This document shows, one piece after another, positions 52,421-64,000 of a stretch of 64,000 nt of DNA. The stretch covers positions 7,355,001 to 7,419,000 of the forward strand of contig NC_135558.1 in NCBI RefSeq assembly GCF_964340395.1, written 5' to 3'. Both the position numbers and the translations under genes were made by a program. This DNA is from Glandiceps talaboti (lineage: Eukaryota; Hemichordata; Enteropneusta; Spengelidae). The notes beneath the pieces were generated by a model. The model worked only from the letters and a program-made list of their open reading frames with translations, did no database searches and was not told the DNA's origin. Every line of letters starts with the position of its first letter. The first letter of the stretch is position 1.

Positions 52421-55160
52421 CCCTAGCTAACTTGGCCTTGGTTACTCACTGTTTCGTCATTTTCTTATCAATTACGTCACTCATTAATACCCCGGCACAG
52501 CAATTAATTATCATTACGATATGTGATATGTACAGTATGTATATTTGTACAAAGAAAGACAAAAATGTGGTCCAAGTAAACAACTTTGTTCTGTATGTGG
52601 TGGCTGCGGGTATTGAATAAAAAAACACACCCATCGTCGATAGTTGTTTTTGCCATCCCGAAAAAAACGCAAATAAAGAGTAAACAAAAATACTAATATG
52701 TTGGGTATATGTATGTACAACGTGCCTCCTGTGCAAACAAACATAATATTGGTTCCACTCAGTAGAGTAGCACAAATATTCTTTAAAAAAATTAACTCGT
52801 TACCCGACGCGTCTTGAACAAAACTAAGTAATATGACCGGAGTAACATATAAATAATATTTTGAAGAAAATCGGTGAAGTACATTTTTGGAGGTGTGTTT
52901 GTTTTAAATTTTCACCTCGAGATAGACTTTATTTTTTCCCCGAGGTGAACCATCTTTTTCAGTACAAAAAGTGTTCACTCCAGTCTCCAAGCTATTAAAA
53001 TACAAAATGTGCACCCTGTTCAGTGAAAACCAGAAATGAAACTAAAAACGATGTCGTGACTAGAAAACAATAACCCGATAACCACACCCAGGATCCTCAT
53101 TCAAGAAAGGGTGAAAACAATAGTTTTACCCAACACTCCCACCTCACAATAACAAGCAAAATCTTACAGAAAATGGTCAACGCTCTAGCATGAATAGGTT
53201 TAAAATGAGCAGGACATTGTAATGAAGGCTTCAGAAACCAACTTTTTCCCCCACGATTTCCCGCTGTCATCTAAAATCCTGCGTTCATGAAAAAAAAAAC
53301 AAATGAAGACATTTGGGCTATGATTGAGATTTTGGTGTGAGAAACAGTTGTCTGACAGAGCTATCAAAAAAGTTTGTCCAGAGCAAACTCCAACTCCACC
53401 AATATACAGATATTGGTGGAGTTATTGCATTTAGTGGGTTATGTAAGATAACCCACTAATGCAAGAACTTGAGAGTGAAACCCTGGCCTTGAAGAATTTG
53501 CAGGGTTTTTGTCAATATACAAATTTAATCCTGTTTTCTCAACTTGTATTTTTTTGAGTGCATAAAAGTACCCCCACCCCCACCCCATAGAAAGAGGATT
53601 ACGAAAATGACAGCTAGCCATGTCAAAGGTCAAATGTCCAAAATTGAAGTAATCTAGTATTCATGACATTACATGTACTGTCTCCGATAGTTCAAGGATG
53701 CAAAACTTAATTATGTACGTCATTATTAGCCAAACCACAAATTAGTGGAAAACAATCACCATAAATAATGAATTGAATATTAATTATTACAAGATGATTT
53801 GCTTTCTATGTCCATAAAATAATGAGTCCCTAGAGTAACTTTCAATTTTAACAAAGATCTCTCACTAATTAATAACTTTTCATAGTCATAAATCTTCTAT
53901 TTGGCTAGGTAGACACGTAGTATTACAATAGTCTACTCCATTCACAACTGTTGTCTGGTAAAGACTTAACCCTTTCAGGGCTAGAAACTTTCCCGCCAAA
54001 ATTTTTGAACAAAAATTCTTGTTTCTCTGTAATTTTTGGAAAAAGATCAACTTATTTTAGATCAGAATTCAAGAAATATTACTTCCCAATGAAGAAATAT
54101 TCTTAAATTTTAGAAAATGTTCTTACAATCAAGTTTCTATTTATTCCAATGTCGTCTCTAGGAATGAAAGGGTTAATATTTTGACATACAATCTTTCACT
54201 GAATATAACCGAAGTTGCATCTTTTTTTCTTTTCTTTTTTTTTTTTTTTGGGGGGGGGGGGGAGATTCCTTTTTCAGTTGGCTATTATATGCATTTTTAT
54301 TCATTTTATAGGTGCTATTATTATTATTAAGAATTAAAACACCTGCTTGTACAAAATATATGACACTGAATGGGGATGAATGACAGTCAACAGAATGTAA
54401 TGCAGTCTGGAACCACCAACTGGTCCATTGATGATTTAAATAAACATCCCAACCCATTACAGCAGATTGCAAAATGAATGAATGATAGCAAATATAAAAC
54501 ATATTTGACAAAATTGTCTTCTTTATTTCATAATAGTCTCTTGTCTACATAACAGTTCTTGAAATTCTTAAGTTTACTGACTCCTCTTACATAGCAGTTT
54601 TGACAGGTTTTAAACTACCCTAAATACTACAACCCTACACCCCCCCCACCCCCATTTTGGATTTTTCATATTCTTTATCTTTTAATTTTCACTTTGACTC
54701 CACTGCCGTCTGATGAGCAACTTAGTTCTCTTATAAATAACAAAGAAAAGGAAAAATGACCAGAATGTACTGGAGAATAACACACTTCACTAAACTTAAT
54801 GAATTATCCTCGTTTTAATTTCCTGCAAAGGTATGACTTTACACTAAATCTCTAAAGAAAGTGTACCATCACCAAAGTAATACACATTTTCTGTTTTTAT
54901 CATTTCCTTTTTGAGTATTATAACTTTTGGTTTGTAAAATCCGTGTATTAAGTTTAACTTTGTGATATACAAAAGATCAATGACCTCTGAGTACTTTGTT
55001 TTGATGTAGTCAACAACAAATGGACTTCTATAGTCCTTACGGACAAAAGTCACCTTAAATCATTTGACCACATTAAAAATCACAGATTACAACAAAAAAC
55101 ATGTCAAAAGAAATCAGATTTGAAAATAAAGTCTGTGTAGGGATAGAAATCTTTTTCTTT
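52420..55160. other. Spacer between the unnamed gene and UBL5
   Basis: Noncoding. It contains the family S1 copy with hairpins (53330-53515) and T/G homopolymers near 54225-54262. No supported gene. Confidence 0.5.
53330..53515 (+). mobile_element. Family S1 repeat, copy 2, with two hairpins
   Basis: Shares GTGTGAGAAACAGTTGTCTG and the right part (GTAAGATAAC, CACTAATG, GTGAAACCCTGGCC) with 8111-8292. It contains two adjacent perfect or near-perfect hairpins at 53392-53423 and 53427-53462 that are not in copy 1. Confidence 0.55.
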
Positions 55161-55166
55161 TTTATT
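55161..55166 (-). terminator. UBL5: Candidate poly(A) signal overlapping the UBL5 stop
   Basis: The last codon and stop (CAA TAA) run into AAA and form AATAAA. No other AATAAA is seen in the next 100 bases, so it may be used, giving a 3' UTR of only a few tens of bases. Confidence 0.35.
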
Positions 55167-58100
55167 GATAGTACAGCTCCAAATTCATTCCGTCCTTGAT
55201 TTCATCTGTGAATGGAAGAGTTAAGGCTTTAACCACATGGCTGGTTTGAGTATGGGTGTGACATAGTACTGAATATATCTGTACACATCAATAGATCTAA
55301 AGAGATTATCAAAGAACCCAAGTCAACACTTTTGTTCAACAGAATCACTGTAAGAACTCAAGTCAATGGTTTTGTTCAACAGAATCACTGCAAGAACTCA
55401 AGTCAATGGTTTTGTTCAACAGAATCACTGCAAGAACCCAAGTCAACACTTTTGTTCAACAGAATCACTGCAAGAACTCAAGTCAATGGTTTTGTTCAAC
55501 AGAATCACTGCAAGAACTGGTCAATAGTTTTGTTCAACAGAATCACTGTAAGAACTCAAGTCAATGGTTTTGTTCAACAGAATCACTGCAAGAACTTCAG
55601 TCAATGGTTTTGTTCAACAGAATCACTGCAAGAACTCAAGTCAATGGTTTTGTTCAACAGAATCACTGCAAGAACTCCAGTCAATGGTTTTGTTCAACAG
55701 AATCACTGCAAGAACTGGTCAATAGTTTTGTTCAACAGAATCACTGCAAGATGGTTTTGTTCAACAGATTCACTGCAAGAACTCTAGTCAATAATTTTGT
55801 TCAACAGAATCACTGCAAGACAAATACACATCAGATCATTTCCCACTGGACATCCTTTAAGATGCAACACAGCAAATTGTACATGTCTCAAGGTTCTTCT
55901 ATTCATTAAAAGTCTAATTATTACCCCCAAGGATGTCTTTTCAATCAACACTGAAACTACTAGTAATCATTTTGAGAAATCAAAACATCGTAAATTTATA
56001 TCATCAACTTTTGAACCTCATACCCAGTAATATATGTTTATTTTTGTTTGTTTATTATTTTATTTTGTTCCATTTCATACTATTTTACAATAAACAGAAT
56101 GAGAACAGGATGGTGTCAATAAACACAACTCTATAGATTTCTACAAATTTACAGAGCATTATCATGTCAGCAAACAATTCAGTCATGAAACCTATTTGTA
56201 CTTTCTTTGTAAACCTCTTTTTTCTACTAAAATCAAAACCCAAGTCACCTTATGTTTGTCATATCCTTTCTTTGTCATGACAGCCTGTGTTACAGACAAC
56301 TGTAAATTGAAGAAGACAGTGCCACCCCCTCTCCCCTTGTGTAAATTTGCATAACAAAAAGTAATTTTTTATGTTTATTATCTTATGTCAAAAAATCATA
56401 TAGTGGGACTCACACTTCAACACACTATCAATTCTTGTCATGTCAAAATCTGCAGGGGTTCCTGTATCATTTTACTGGGGTACCCAAACAAAATCACCAT
56501 AGATTGTATGGGAAAGTAGGCCTCTGTTACCTCTTTACTCCCTTTAAGTTACTGGGTTTCCCCAGCCTTGACAAAAACTCTGCTTAACTTATTGGTAACT
56601 TGGTAACTACATTACAATGTAAAGCCCAGTGACTTGTCACATGGTCTTAATATCACATACACAAACTATTAGTTCAAATAACTTGATGTAGTAAAGACCC
56701 CCCCCCCCCCCCCCCCCCCCATTACAGGTCTCTTGTGTATTCAGTCAGTACACAAGACTTATTCATCCACAAAACCTAATCTTCAGGAACTTCTTTTAGA
56801 TCAAAGATCCCTAGGATTATCCGGTAGGAAAGTATCATGGTTGACAGTGTTTCTGATTCTGATATGACACTGCTGCTGATTGAATGTCACAACACTTGTT
56901 TGTTGAACTGTTACCATAGAAACTAAGTAGAACTAAAAGTAACATGATCTGTCAACGCAAGTGGTTAATAGGACCACTTAAGCTTACAAATAGGTGACAC
57001 TGGGAACACAGTAGTCTAGCATTGTTAAAGAGAGGAAAGTTGGCTGCCTACTAGAACTGGTTACACTGAGGACATATGACTCTAGTATTGCCAAAAGGCC
57101 CACTTCACATTACGATTAAAATCTGTGTGAAAACTGTTTGTTTGGCAGAGTTACAGAAAAAAGTTGGACTGGAACAAATGAATTATCCTATGTAATTCTT
57201 ATTAAAGAATGGTCGCACTGTCTGTCACACAAGCTCAATAAGCGAACTTCGTTTGTTTAGGCCAAACCTCCTCCCCTAAGCAAATATTCACAAGTGTGAC
57301 ATCGGTACATTTTTATATATATGTAAATGTAAACTGTGGTGAAACTTGTAGCGGTCACACCACTACAATTGATACAAAAACATGGTAAACACATTAAAAT
57401 TCTAACCAGAAATCAAGCACTGTATATCATATTAGCAGTAAATTTTAATAAACTTACAAATCTTTCAGTAGTAAATACAGAACCTGTTATCATTGAAGGA
57501 GTGAAAGTTTTCGAAATTTGGTTACGTGTGAAAATGAAGTAATCGCCTCGTCCCCTTGCATTCCTAAAGTTAACTGTAACTGAATTTTTATATATTTTTT
57601 AAATTAAAAACTCTGAAATGAATACCCAATTCTCATCCACATGGCCGAAATTCATTTGAGTAATGAAGAATAAAAACAAAAGAACCCTTATTTTTATAGA
57701 TGATCTCTAGAGGGCAGACTTCATGAAAAAAGGATACAATCACCCAACGTGATGTGGTCTTTGTATATTGTGTACCATTTCTTGATGACAATTTTTTCAA
57801 ATCTTGTACCAGTTTGAGCTGCAACAAGTTTCTTCAAATCACCAATGGTATCATCCTCACTGAATGTTTAGTTAAGGTAATGATTAACACAGAAATTTCT
57901 AAAACCACACAGCTCACCTTGCCATCCAAAAGTCCATAAAGCAGAACACCACTGCTGGGAATAAAGGCATTCTCATAAACATGTAAAACTTTGGGTTCAC
58001 CACAGTAATTTAATCATGTCACAGCACTTATACTATGTGCTACTGCTGAGACACACAAAGTTGAAACTCGGTTCCTGATTCATTGTGTTCAGTCAAGAAT

Positions 58101-58824
58101 GTATTGGGAAGTAATAAGCACTTAGGAGTCATCATTATTCATTTATTAGACATTATGCATGTTCCTGACTCCCATCCATGATAACAAAGACAGGAGTCCA
58201 TAACAGTTTGTTTGTTGCCGTTTGCACTTCGCCCAGCATGGGGTTTAACCACATTTAATGCCTAGAGTAACGACATTGATGTAGGGGTGAACAAATCATT
58301 TTGTGAACTGGTGGTCCCAAGACCAGTGCCTTAAAAAATCCAGTGGTCCTGCTGAAAGAATTAGTGGTCCCAGGTCCTACTGATGTGAAACATTAAATCT
58401 TACCAATGAATCTGTTTATTCATACGACTTTTTAACATAGTTATCAACAGTAAGGTACTGGTCTGACAAACCAGACAAGGTAAAATTTGTGTGGTCCGCC
58501 CAAAAAATGCTAGTCCTGGACCCAGAACCAGTGGATTTGTTCACCCCTGGACATAATGTGTGACAATAACGTAGTGTAAAAACAGAACACGGTCACCAGG
58601 AACTAGACTAACTAACCACAAGATGTTAGCAAACATTAAAAGATTCACTGAAATAAAGAAAAATTTGACAGTGAGTAGAAATTCTCATTAGTAGCTATGA
58701 ACTCATTGTCACCATAAACATATACATGTATTCATTCTTGTGATTTATTTGAAGATTTGAAAGGATACTTGCACTTGACACGGACTTTCTTCCCAAGACG
58801 ATCATTACAGGTTACCTCTATCAT
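55162..58824 (-). CDS. UBL5: UBL5 / Hub1, ubiquitin-like protein 5 (complete, 3 coding exons)
   Basis: UBL5 is a 73-residue ubiquitin-like protein that is not processed to a di-Gly tail. It binds spliceosomal proteins and supports pre-mRNA splicing. Coding exons, read leftward: 58824-58769, 57859-57738, 55205-55162, together 222 nt or 73 residues plus TAA, exactly the family length. Visible blocks: [18 protein letters not shown] in exon 1, [18 protein letters not shown] and [18 protein letters not shown] in exon 2, [14 protein letters not shown] in exon 3. The C-terminal YYQ in place of Gly-Gly is the hallmark of Hub1/UBL5. The second intron (55206-57737) contains a 40-bp minisatellite. An AATAAA at 55166-55161 overlaps the stop codon. 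Identity is essentially certain. Confidence 0.97.
55318..55822 (+). repeat. 40-bp minisatellite, about 12-13 units, in UBL5 intron 2
   Basis: Unit TTTGTTCAACAGAATCACTG plus a 20-base variable half (AGAACTCAAGTCAATGGT type). Variants of 38 and 29 bases occur. Because 40 is not a multiple of three and no frame contains a stop, all three frames stay open and give spurious proteins. Confidence 0.95.
57098..57215 (+). mobile_element. Family S1 repeat, copy 3 (5' part only)
   Basis: Shares AAGGCCCACT, GGCAGAGTTACAGAAAAA and TATGTAATTCTTA with copy 1. The tRNA-like right part is not recognisable. It lies in UBL5 intron-side DNA. Confidence 0.5.
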
Positions 58825-59535
58825 TTTGGCAGTGGAGTGTTGTCTATGTAGAGTAGAGTAATCACTGTGAAAAGAACATACATATTATAAGGCTTGAGTT
58901 TAAACACAAACTAAAACTACTGTCACAACATGTGATACAACAGTGATCAGCTTTTGAATGGGCATTGGTTTACGTAATTATAGTCTTAGGAGATCAGCTC
59001 TCTGCAATCATGTTTCCACTCACATTCATTTTAGGTGATATAGGCAGAGGAAAATATCTGTTTCCTTGTGTGCTGGGGGGGGGGGGGCATCTTTATGGCC
59101 CCATCTTTAGCATGTACACTTGAATAAGAGTTATGATTTTTATTTACATGTATGTAAGATTGTAAGAGGGGGTCCTTCCGAAATGTAATAGATTCTACTA
59201 GGTCTGCACATGGTCTGCAGCTGTGTTCATCAGTATCAAATTGACAGTTGTCGACAGGAAATGTCAACATAGTCTATCTTTGAATGTCATTTTTTGATGG
59301 CAGACACAATATTGCGAATATGAATACCTTGGAAATGGTTATCATTGGTTTGCGGATCTACATCAGTGCATGTTTGACGGATATTCTAGAACCTGCATGT
59401 GTATTGTTTTGTTATGAATCGTAGACTCAACGTACTCCTGCCAAATCGGACAACACAATCAAAGGAGCGTGGGCCATCTGCGATAGAGACGTACTTGACC
59501 GAGTTATATTGTGGTCCGTGATATTCAGTACTTAC

Positions 59536-59660
59536 CTATAAACCTTTGGGTGTACCTGGTCTACAAAAGAACGACAGAACGCCGTATAATCGTGACTTAA
59601 TCGTAGGTTATGCTTCTTCTGGCCCGGCCTGTTCTCAACACAATTTACAATATGGCGTAC
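59536..59660 (-). other. UBL5: Probable noncoding first exon and promoter of UBL5
   Basis: The UBL5 start codon exon has an acceptor at 58865-58866 (TTTTCACAG) 41 bases before the ATG, so a noncoding exon must lie upstream. The best donor is TATAG/GTAAGTAC at 59536/59535, in a CpG-richer stretch (about 59400-59760). The transcription start is not visible and the right border is a guess. Confidence 0.4.
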
Positions 59661-59699
59661 ATGAGTGTCATCGTTGGTGGCGCCCTAACTGATGCTTAG

Positions 59700-61055
59700 C
59701 TCAATGATCAAAGACCGATCGTCTAACGTACGTTCTCATTGAAGTCCACTTATATTGTACAAACCAGTACCACATAAAGTAAATGGAGGGAGGATCTAGA
59801 AATTTTAGATACCATTTCAAAAAATATCAGTAAAGAAGGAACTTCGTCTTCATTTTGGAATTTTTGTGATCGATGACGAATGTGCAGATAAATGGCTAAT
59901 ATCATCATGTAAATACATCCACATATCTAGCTTATAAAGTGGCCATACGGATGAGAAATAGGAAATTATTGTGGTTTTTAATTAAGGAAACAACGTACTG
60001 TGTTTTTTCTATTTAAAGACAACATATTTTAAGTGTTTGGCAATTATAGAGTTACAAATATGAACGTTATGCTGTATCACATTGGGGTTTATCCCACTTG
60101 AAAAAACATAGTAAAGTTGATTTAAAGGAACATTCAGTAATTACAAGGGGTAGGGTCACTTTTTGCAAACCGGTTCCAGGGTAGGACCATATTTTAGAAA
60201 ATGGAATGGGGGGGGGGGGGTCACATCTTACTTTGACCCATTGTATTTAATAATAAATATTTGAACAGGGGAAGGGCCATGTTTTAGAGAAAGGAAACGT
60301 CCATTTTTGTCACATTACATTCAACAGACATTGACTGATTTTTTTGTAATTACTGGAGGTGCCCTAATCCAAATTCCAAAATAAAAACCATTGTCATCAA
60401 TGGATTTTCTGTCACAGATTTTCCTATCTGTCATGGTGCTCCTGTAGTCTGCAAATTACGGCATGTCTGAAGCACCCTGATGCATCGATCAACACATGGC
60501 ATACCTTAGGGAACCAGCAGTGATTACAGTAGAGGGCTGGGGGAAGTCAAGCCTCATCCTGATTCCTGATTCCGTTTTCTAATTTTCTGACTAAATTTGC
60601 ATACAACTGATCAAATAATTTTTTCTTGAAGAATCTTCCAGCTAGACACTAAAAGAAACATCTCTACCACAATCATATTATAATATAATAATCAGCCCAA
60701 TATTTGGTTACGTGCATTGTTTACAAAAGTTGCTTGTTTACAAATTCACACACATGTACACACACACATGTACACACTGACAAACACAGACATACACATA
60801 TTCACACACACACATATACACAAACACAGACACACACATGTACACACACACACATACATACGTACGTACACACACACACACACAGATACACACACACAGA
60901 TACACAGGCAGAGATTTAACTGTCAATAGCACAATTGGACAAGGCACATTTGCTAAACTCTGACAAAAGTTGCTTGTTCTGTGGCTAGTACAAGATCATT
61001 ATTGAAAATGCTAAAAACGGAAAAAACACCGAACAATGATTATATTTCTGACAAT
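59700..61055. other. Spacer between DNTTIP2 and UBL5
   Basis: Noncoding, with a G run at 60209-60220 and the CA block. It presumably contains the UBL5 promoter at its left edge. No other gene is seen. Confidence 0.5.
60752..60907 (+). repeat. CA-rich microsatellite block
   Basis: Interrupted CA, CACATGTA and CAGATACA units between UBL5 and DNTTIP2. Confidence 0.9.
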
Positions 61056-61061
61056 TTTATT
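61056..61061 (-). terminator. DNTTIP2: Poly(A) signal of DNTTIP2
   Basis: AATAAA on the minus strand, 27 bases after the stop codon, implying a very short 3' UTR if used. Confidence 0.5.
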
Positions 61062-61088
61062 AATATATAAATACTAGATCATCAATCA

Positions 61089-63212
61089 TCATCTGTTTTT
61101 TTTCTTCATTCTTTTCATGTGTCTTCTAGATCCAGAACGTTGCTTCGTTGCTTCTTGAACTTCAGCATATTTCCTCTTGTTGTATCTGCAAGTATTGAAA
61201 AACATTTTTTTTAAAGCTGCTCTACCAGCTACTGGAATGTTTTATGAAACTTTTTTGTTAGACACAATAACTTATTCGTAATATTGCAACACTGCACAGT
61301 ATTGAATCACCTGTGTAGGTAAACATATTTGTGTAGCTGTACACACATAGTATGGTGCAATAATCCAATGCTTTTTGGGTACACACCCTATAATCAGCGG
61401 CACCCCAGTGCAATCATGATTTCAATCTGTATTTTTAATTAATTTTTTTATTTTTTATTTTTTTGTGCTGGGAATTGCTCCCAGTGATTTTCTGTAATAT
61501 GCAGACATATACACACAATCACACATAATGCTACAGAGTTCCATTCAGGTTTGAGACTACGTGACAGGGCTATGTTGCACGCTCTATATAATATCACATT
61601 GCTGTGGAACTGTCAAGGCTTTCCCAGTTAGTCTGCAGGCTATCCCGGAGTTACCCAGGCCCAGCAAACATAGCACCTGTGGGCTCCGTATGAGTAATCG
61701 TCCCCGACTTTTCGAGTCATTACTACAGGAGTCCCCAATTCGCACTTGTTTTGTTAGTGAGACACGACTGAGTGATACAGCCTACCCATCAAGTCTGTAG
61801 AACACTCGCTCTGGGTTTTGGGTCGGTCATGGTAACAGAACCACATATAATAGTATATAATCTGAATATCAGAATATATCATGTTCATTAGCATAAAATT
61901 TGAATATCAGAGTATATCATGTTCATTAGCATAAATTTTGAATATCAGAGTATGTCATGTATCATTAGCATAAATGAATAATAATGAGTCTTACTTTGTG
62001 AATTGGATAATAAGAATAGTAATATTAGTTTGTTGGAAAACATGTTCGTGACTGTAATCCCATTCACAATGGTACTCACCTCCTGAATTCTGCATCTGCC
62101 AATAGTTCATCTACAATTGTCTTCTTGCGTTCTTTCTTTGGTATCCTAGAATGGTAGAAATCTGCAGCATGCTCAATCACCCTTCCAACCTAGTGGAAAA
62201 ATATAAGAAAAAATAGCAAAATGCATAAGCAACATGTATTTGTATTATTTGATTATAAGCTTTGGCTGTAAGGTAAAATGTTCACCTGCTAGTTGATACC
62301 TATTAATTATTCACACTGCTACAAAGAACATGTCTAGAGCTTTCAGAAAATGTATACTTTTTGGTGTGTGTAGTGATTTATAGCTTAATTAGAGACATTT
62401 ATATACAAGACATTTTGCATATGATTAAAAACTGAAGTCTGAAGTCAGAACACACATAAATCTGATTAAACTCTGATCACAGAAAGGGTAATTACTACCA
62501 AACCAGAGAGACTATAAAGTTTCAATAAGGCAGCACGCTGTTTTTTACATCTCACACAACGTTTGCTTTTACAAATGACATAAAGAAAATACAGACATTG
62601 ATAACACACAGGCATATACAATGATACATTTCATCTCACAGTGAACACAAATCAACATCACTGTCGGATGAAACAAGAAGATTCCAACACAAAACTGTTT
62701 ATTTGTGTTCACAGTGAGATGAAATGTAACATTTCATGTGTGTGCATGCTATCAGTGCCTGTATTTTGTTTGTATAATCTATAACAAAAAACAATCTCAG
62801 AGATGTAAAAAAAACACCATGTTGCCTAATTGAAACTCTGTAGTCTTTCTGATTTGATTGTATCTGGCATACCAGTTGATCAAAGACAATGTTTTTCATA
62901 AAATTAATAAGAGTATTTGGCAGTAAAAAGATTTGCATGGCTTGAGGGTCTCCACTTTCCACATTGCGTAAACTTGGTAGTAGTGATATCTGTAGCAGAA
63001 TATCTTATGGTGATACACTATTTTCAATAAAGAAAAAAATAGTTCACCTGCACAAACTTAGGTAGTCCCACAACATCATTCTTTTTATAAAACCTTTTAG
63101 GGTCTAGAGTACCCCTCATCTGCATGACTTTGAGATCATTTTTCAATTCATCTGTCATTTCTGCAGCCTTCATATTGTACCAATTCTTTCCAGTGTGTGA
63201 CTCTCTTTCTCT
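61089..63212 (-). CDS. DNTTIP2: DNTTIP2 / Fcf2 C-terminal exons (partial, 5' part outside the window)
   Basis: Fcf2 domain proteins (human DNTTIP2/TDIF2, yeast Fcf2) act in the nucleolus in early 18S rRNA processing. Three coding exons, read leftward: 63212-63048 (55 codons), 62189-62080, 61185-61089 (TGA stop at 61089-61091), giving the last 123 residues. Conserved blocks: GKNWYNMKAAEMTDELKNDL, LDPKRFYKKNDVVGLPKF, ADFYHSRIPKKERKKTIVDE, LLADAEFRRYNKRKYAEV, then the basic tail RRHMKRMKKKNR typical of nucleolar proteins. Phases join cleanly. The N-terminal acidic, disordered part expected in animals is upstream of 63212 and beyond the right edge. A poly(A) signal AATAAA lies at 61061-61056, about 30 bases after the stop. 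Confidence 0.95.
61212..61412 (+). repeat. Dispersed repeat family E, copy 2
   Basis: TTAAAGCTGCTCTACCAGCT, ACAGTATTGAATCACC and CACACCCTATAATCAG, in the same order as at 50091-50315. It lies in a DNTTIP2 intron. The class (SINE or MITE) is not clear. Confidence 0.65.
61860..61980 (+). repeat. About 46-bp tandem repeat, 2.5 units, in a DNTTIP2 intron
   Basis: TGAATATCAGA, TATATCATGTTCATTAGCAT units at about 61862, 61907 and 61950. Confidence 0.8.
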
Positions 63213-63429
63213 CTGAAAAAAAATCATAAAAACAATACATGAAATAAAAAACAGTTCTATAATTTCAAGTAGCTGTTCATTTATTTGTCATCCAAATTCT
63301 GACATATCTGGTTTGGAAAAGTCATTATCATTTAAATATGAATAACAAAAAAAATGCTAAGAATTTATGAAGTAGTTTGTGGCATACTAAGTAATTTATA
63401 TTCTGCGCAGTCTACATAATTCGTCCATT

Positions 63430-64000
63430 GTACATACTGACTAGGTGGTAGTCACCAACCAGGTGGTAATAACTGACCAGGTGGTAGTCACCAACCAGGT
63501 AGTACCTGGTGGTAGTCACCAACCAGGTGGTAATAACTGACCAGGTGGTAGTCACCAACCAGGTAGTACCTGGTGGTAGTCACCAACCAGGTGGTAATAA
63601 CTGACCAGGTGGTAGTCACCAACCAGGTAGTACCTGGTGGTAGTCACCAACCAGGTGGTAATAACTGACCAGGTGGTAGTCACCAACCAGGTGGTAATAA
63701 CTGACTGGGTGGTAGTCACCAACCAGGTGGTAATAACTGACCAGGTGGTAGTCACTAACTAGGTGGTAATAACTGACTGGGTGGTAGTCACCAACCAGGT
63801 GGTAATAACTGACCAGGTGGTAGTCACCAACCAGGTGGTAATAACTGACCAGGTGGTAGTCACTAACCAGGTGGTAATAACTGACTGGGTGGTAGTCACC
63901 AACCAGGTGGTAATAACTGACCAGGTGGTAGTCACTAACCAGGTGGTAATAACTGACCAGGTGGTAGTCACCAACCAGGTGGTAATAACTGACTGGGTGG
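63430..64000 (+). repeat. 36-bp minisatellite running off the right edge
   Basis: Units of AACTGACCAGGTGGTAGTCA plus CCAACCAGGTGGTAAT, with ACTGGGT and TACCTGGT variants that form longer composite units on the left. The length is a multiple of three, so minus-strand frames stay open (TTTWSVITTWLV); these are artefacts. It lies in a DNTTIP2 intron and its total length is unknown. Confidence 0.95.

Noticed and set aside
52357-52620. 87-residue plus-strand frame near the promoter of the unnamed gene
   Set aside because: It might suggest a divergent gene, but there is no recognised protein, no donor in a sensible place and only moderate length.
55318-55822. CRISPR-like regular repeat
   Set aside because: There are no unique spacers, the whole unit repeats, and the genome is animal.
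55332-55909. Two overlapping frames of 151 and 167 residues
   Set aside because: They are products of the stop-free 40-bp minisatellite; no splice sites or start context support them.
63552-63974. Minus-strand TTTWSVITTWLV-type repeat proteins
   Set aside because: The 36-bp minisatellite keeps one frame open; it lies in a DNTTIP2 intron.

Overview
This is nuclear DNA from an invertebrate animal. The evidence is many short exons separated by introns of a few hundred bases with GT-AG borders, AT-rich noncoding DNA, abundant simple repeats and small inverted-repeat elements, and orthologues of three conserved eukaryotic genes. The divergence of the proteins, the compact introns and the repeat content suggest a marine invertebrate (lophotrochozoan, hemichordate or similar); the sequence alone does not settle the phylum.

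Layout. (1) 626-27519, plus strand: what appears to be the complete coding region of CEP350, the large centrosomal CAP-Gly protein, in 40 coding exons whose phases all join (10,065 nt, 3,354 residues). (2) 27520-36443: CEP350 3' UTR, then noncoding DNA with a large CATA/CA microsatellite, degenerate tandem repeats, several miniature inverted-repeat elements and a 422-bp copied segment. (3) 36444-52260, minus strand: a five-exon gene, convergent with CEP350, for a 959-residue protein. It has a predicted N-myristoylation/palmitoylation signal, a short charged helix resembling the stathmin domain, and about 830 residues of Ser/Thr/Lys-rich disordered sequence. I could not match it firmly to a named gene. 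(4) 55162-59536, minus strand: complete UBL5 (Hub1), three coding exons plus a likely noncoding first exon. (5) 61089-63212, minus strand: the last three coding exons of DNTTIP2/Fcf2; the rest lies beyond the right edge. The remainder is introns and spacers rich in repeats, including a 40-bp minisatellite (55.3-55.8 kb) and a 36-bp minisatellite running off the right edge (63.4-64.0 kb).

Functional picture. CEP350 organises microtubules at centrosomes and basal bodies. If the stathmin-like reading is right, the convergent neighbour would also act on tubulin, but nothing here shows a functional link. UBL5 (splicing) and DNTTIP2 (rRNA processing) are housekeeping genes, head-to-tail with each other and on the same strand as the unnamed gene. 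No viral or retroviral remains, tRNA genes or CRISPR arrays were recognised. The less ordinary items are the unnamed lipid-anchored gene, a tandem array grown from the end of an inverted-repeat element, a 422-bp segment lying between two such elements that was copied 1,195 bp away, and a duplication that spans the CEP350 stop codon.
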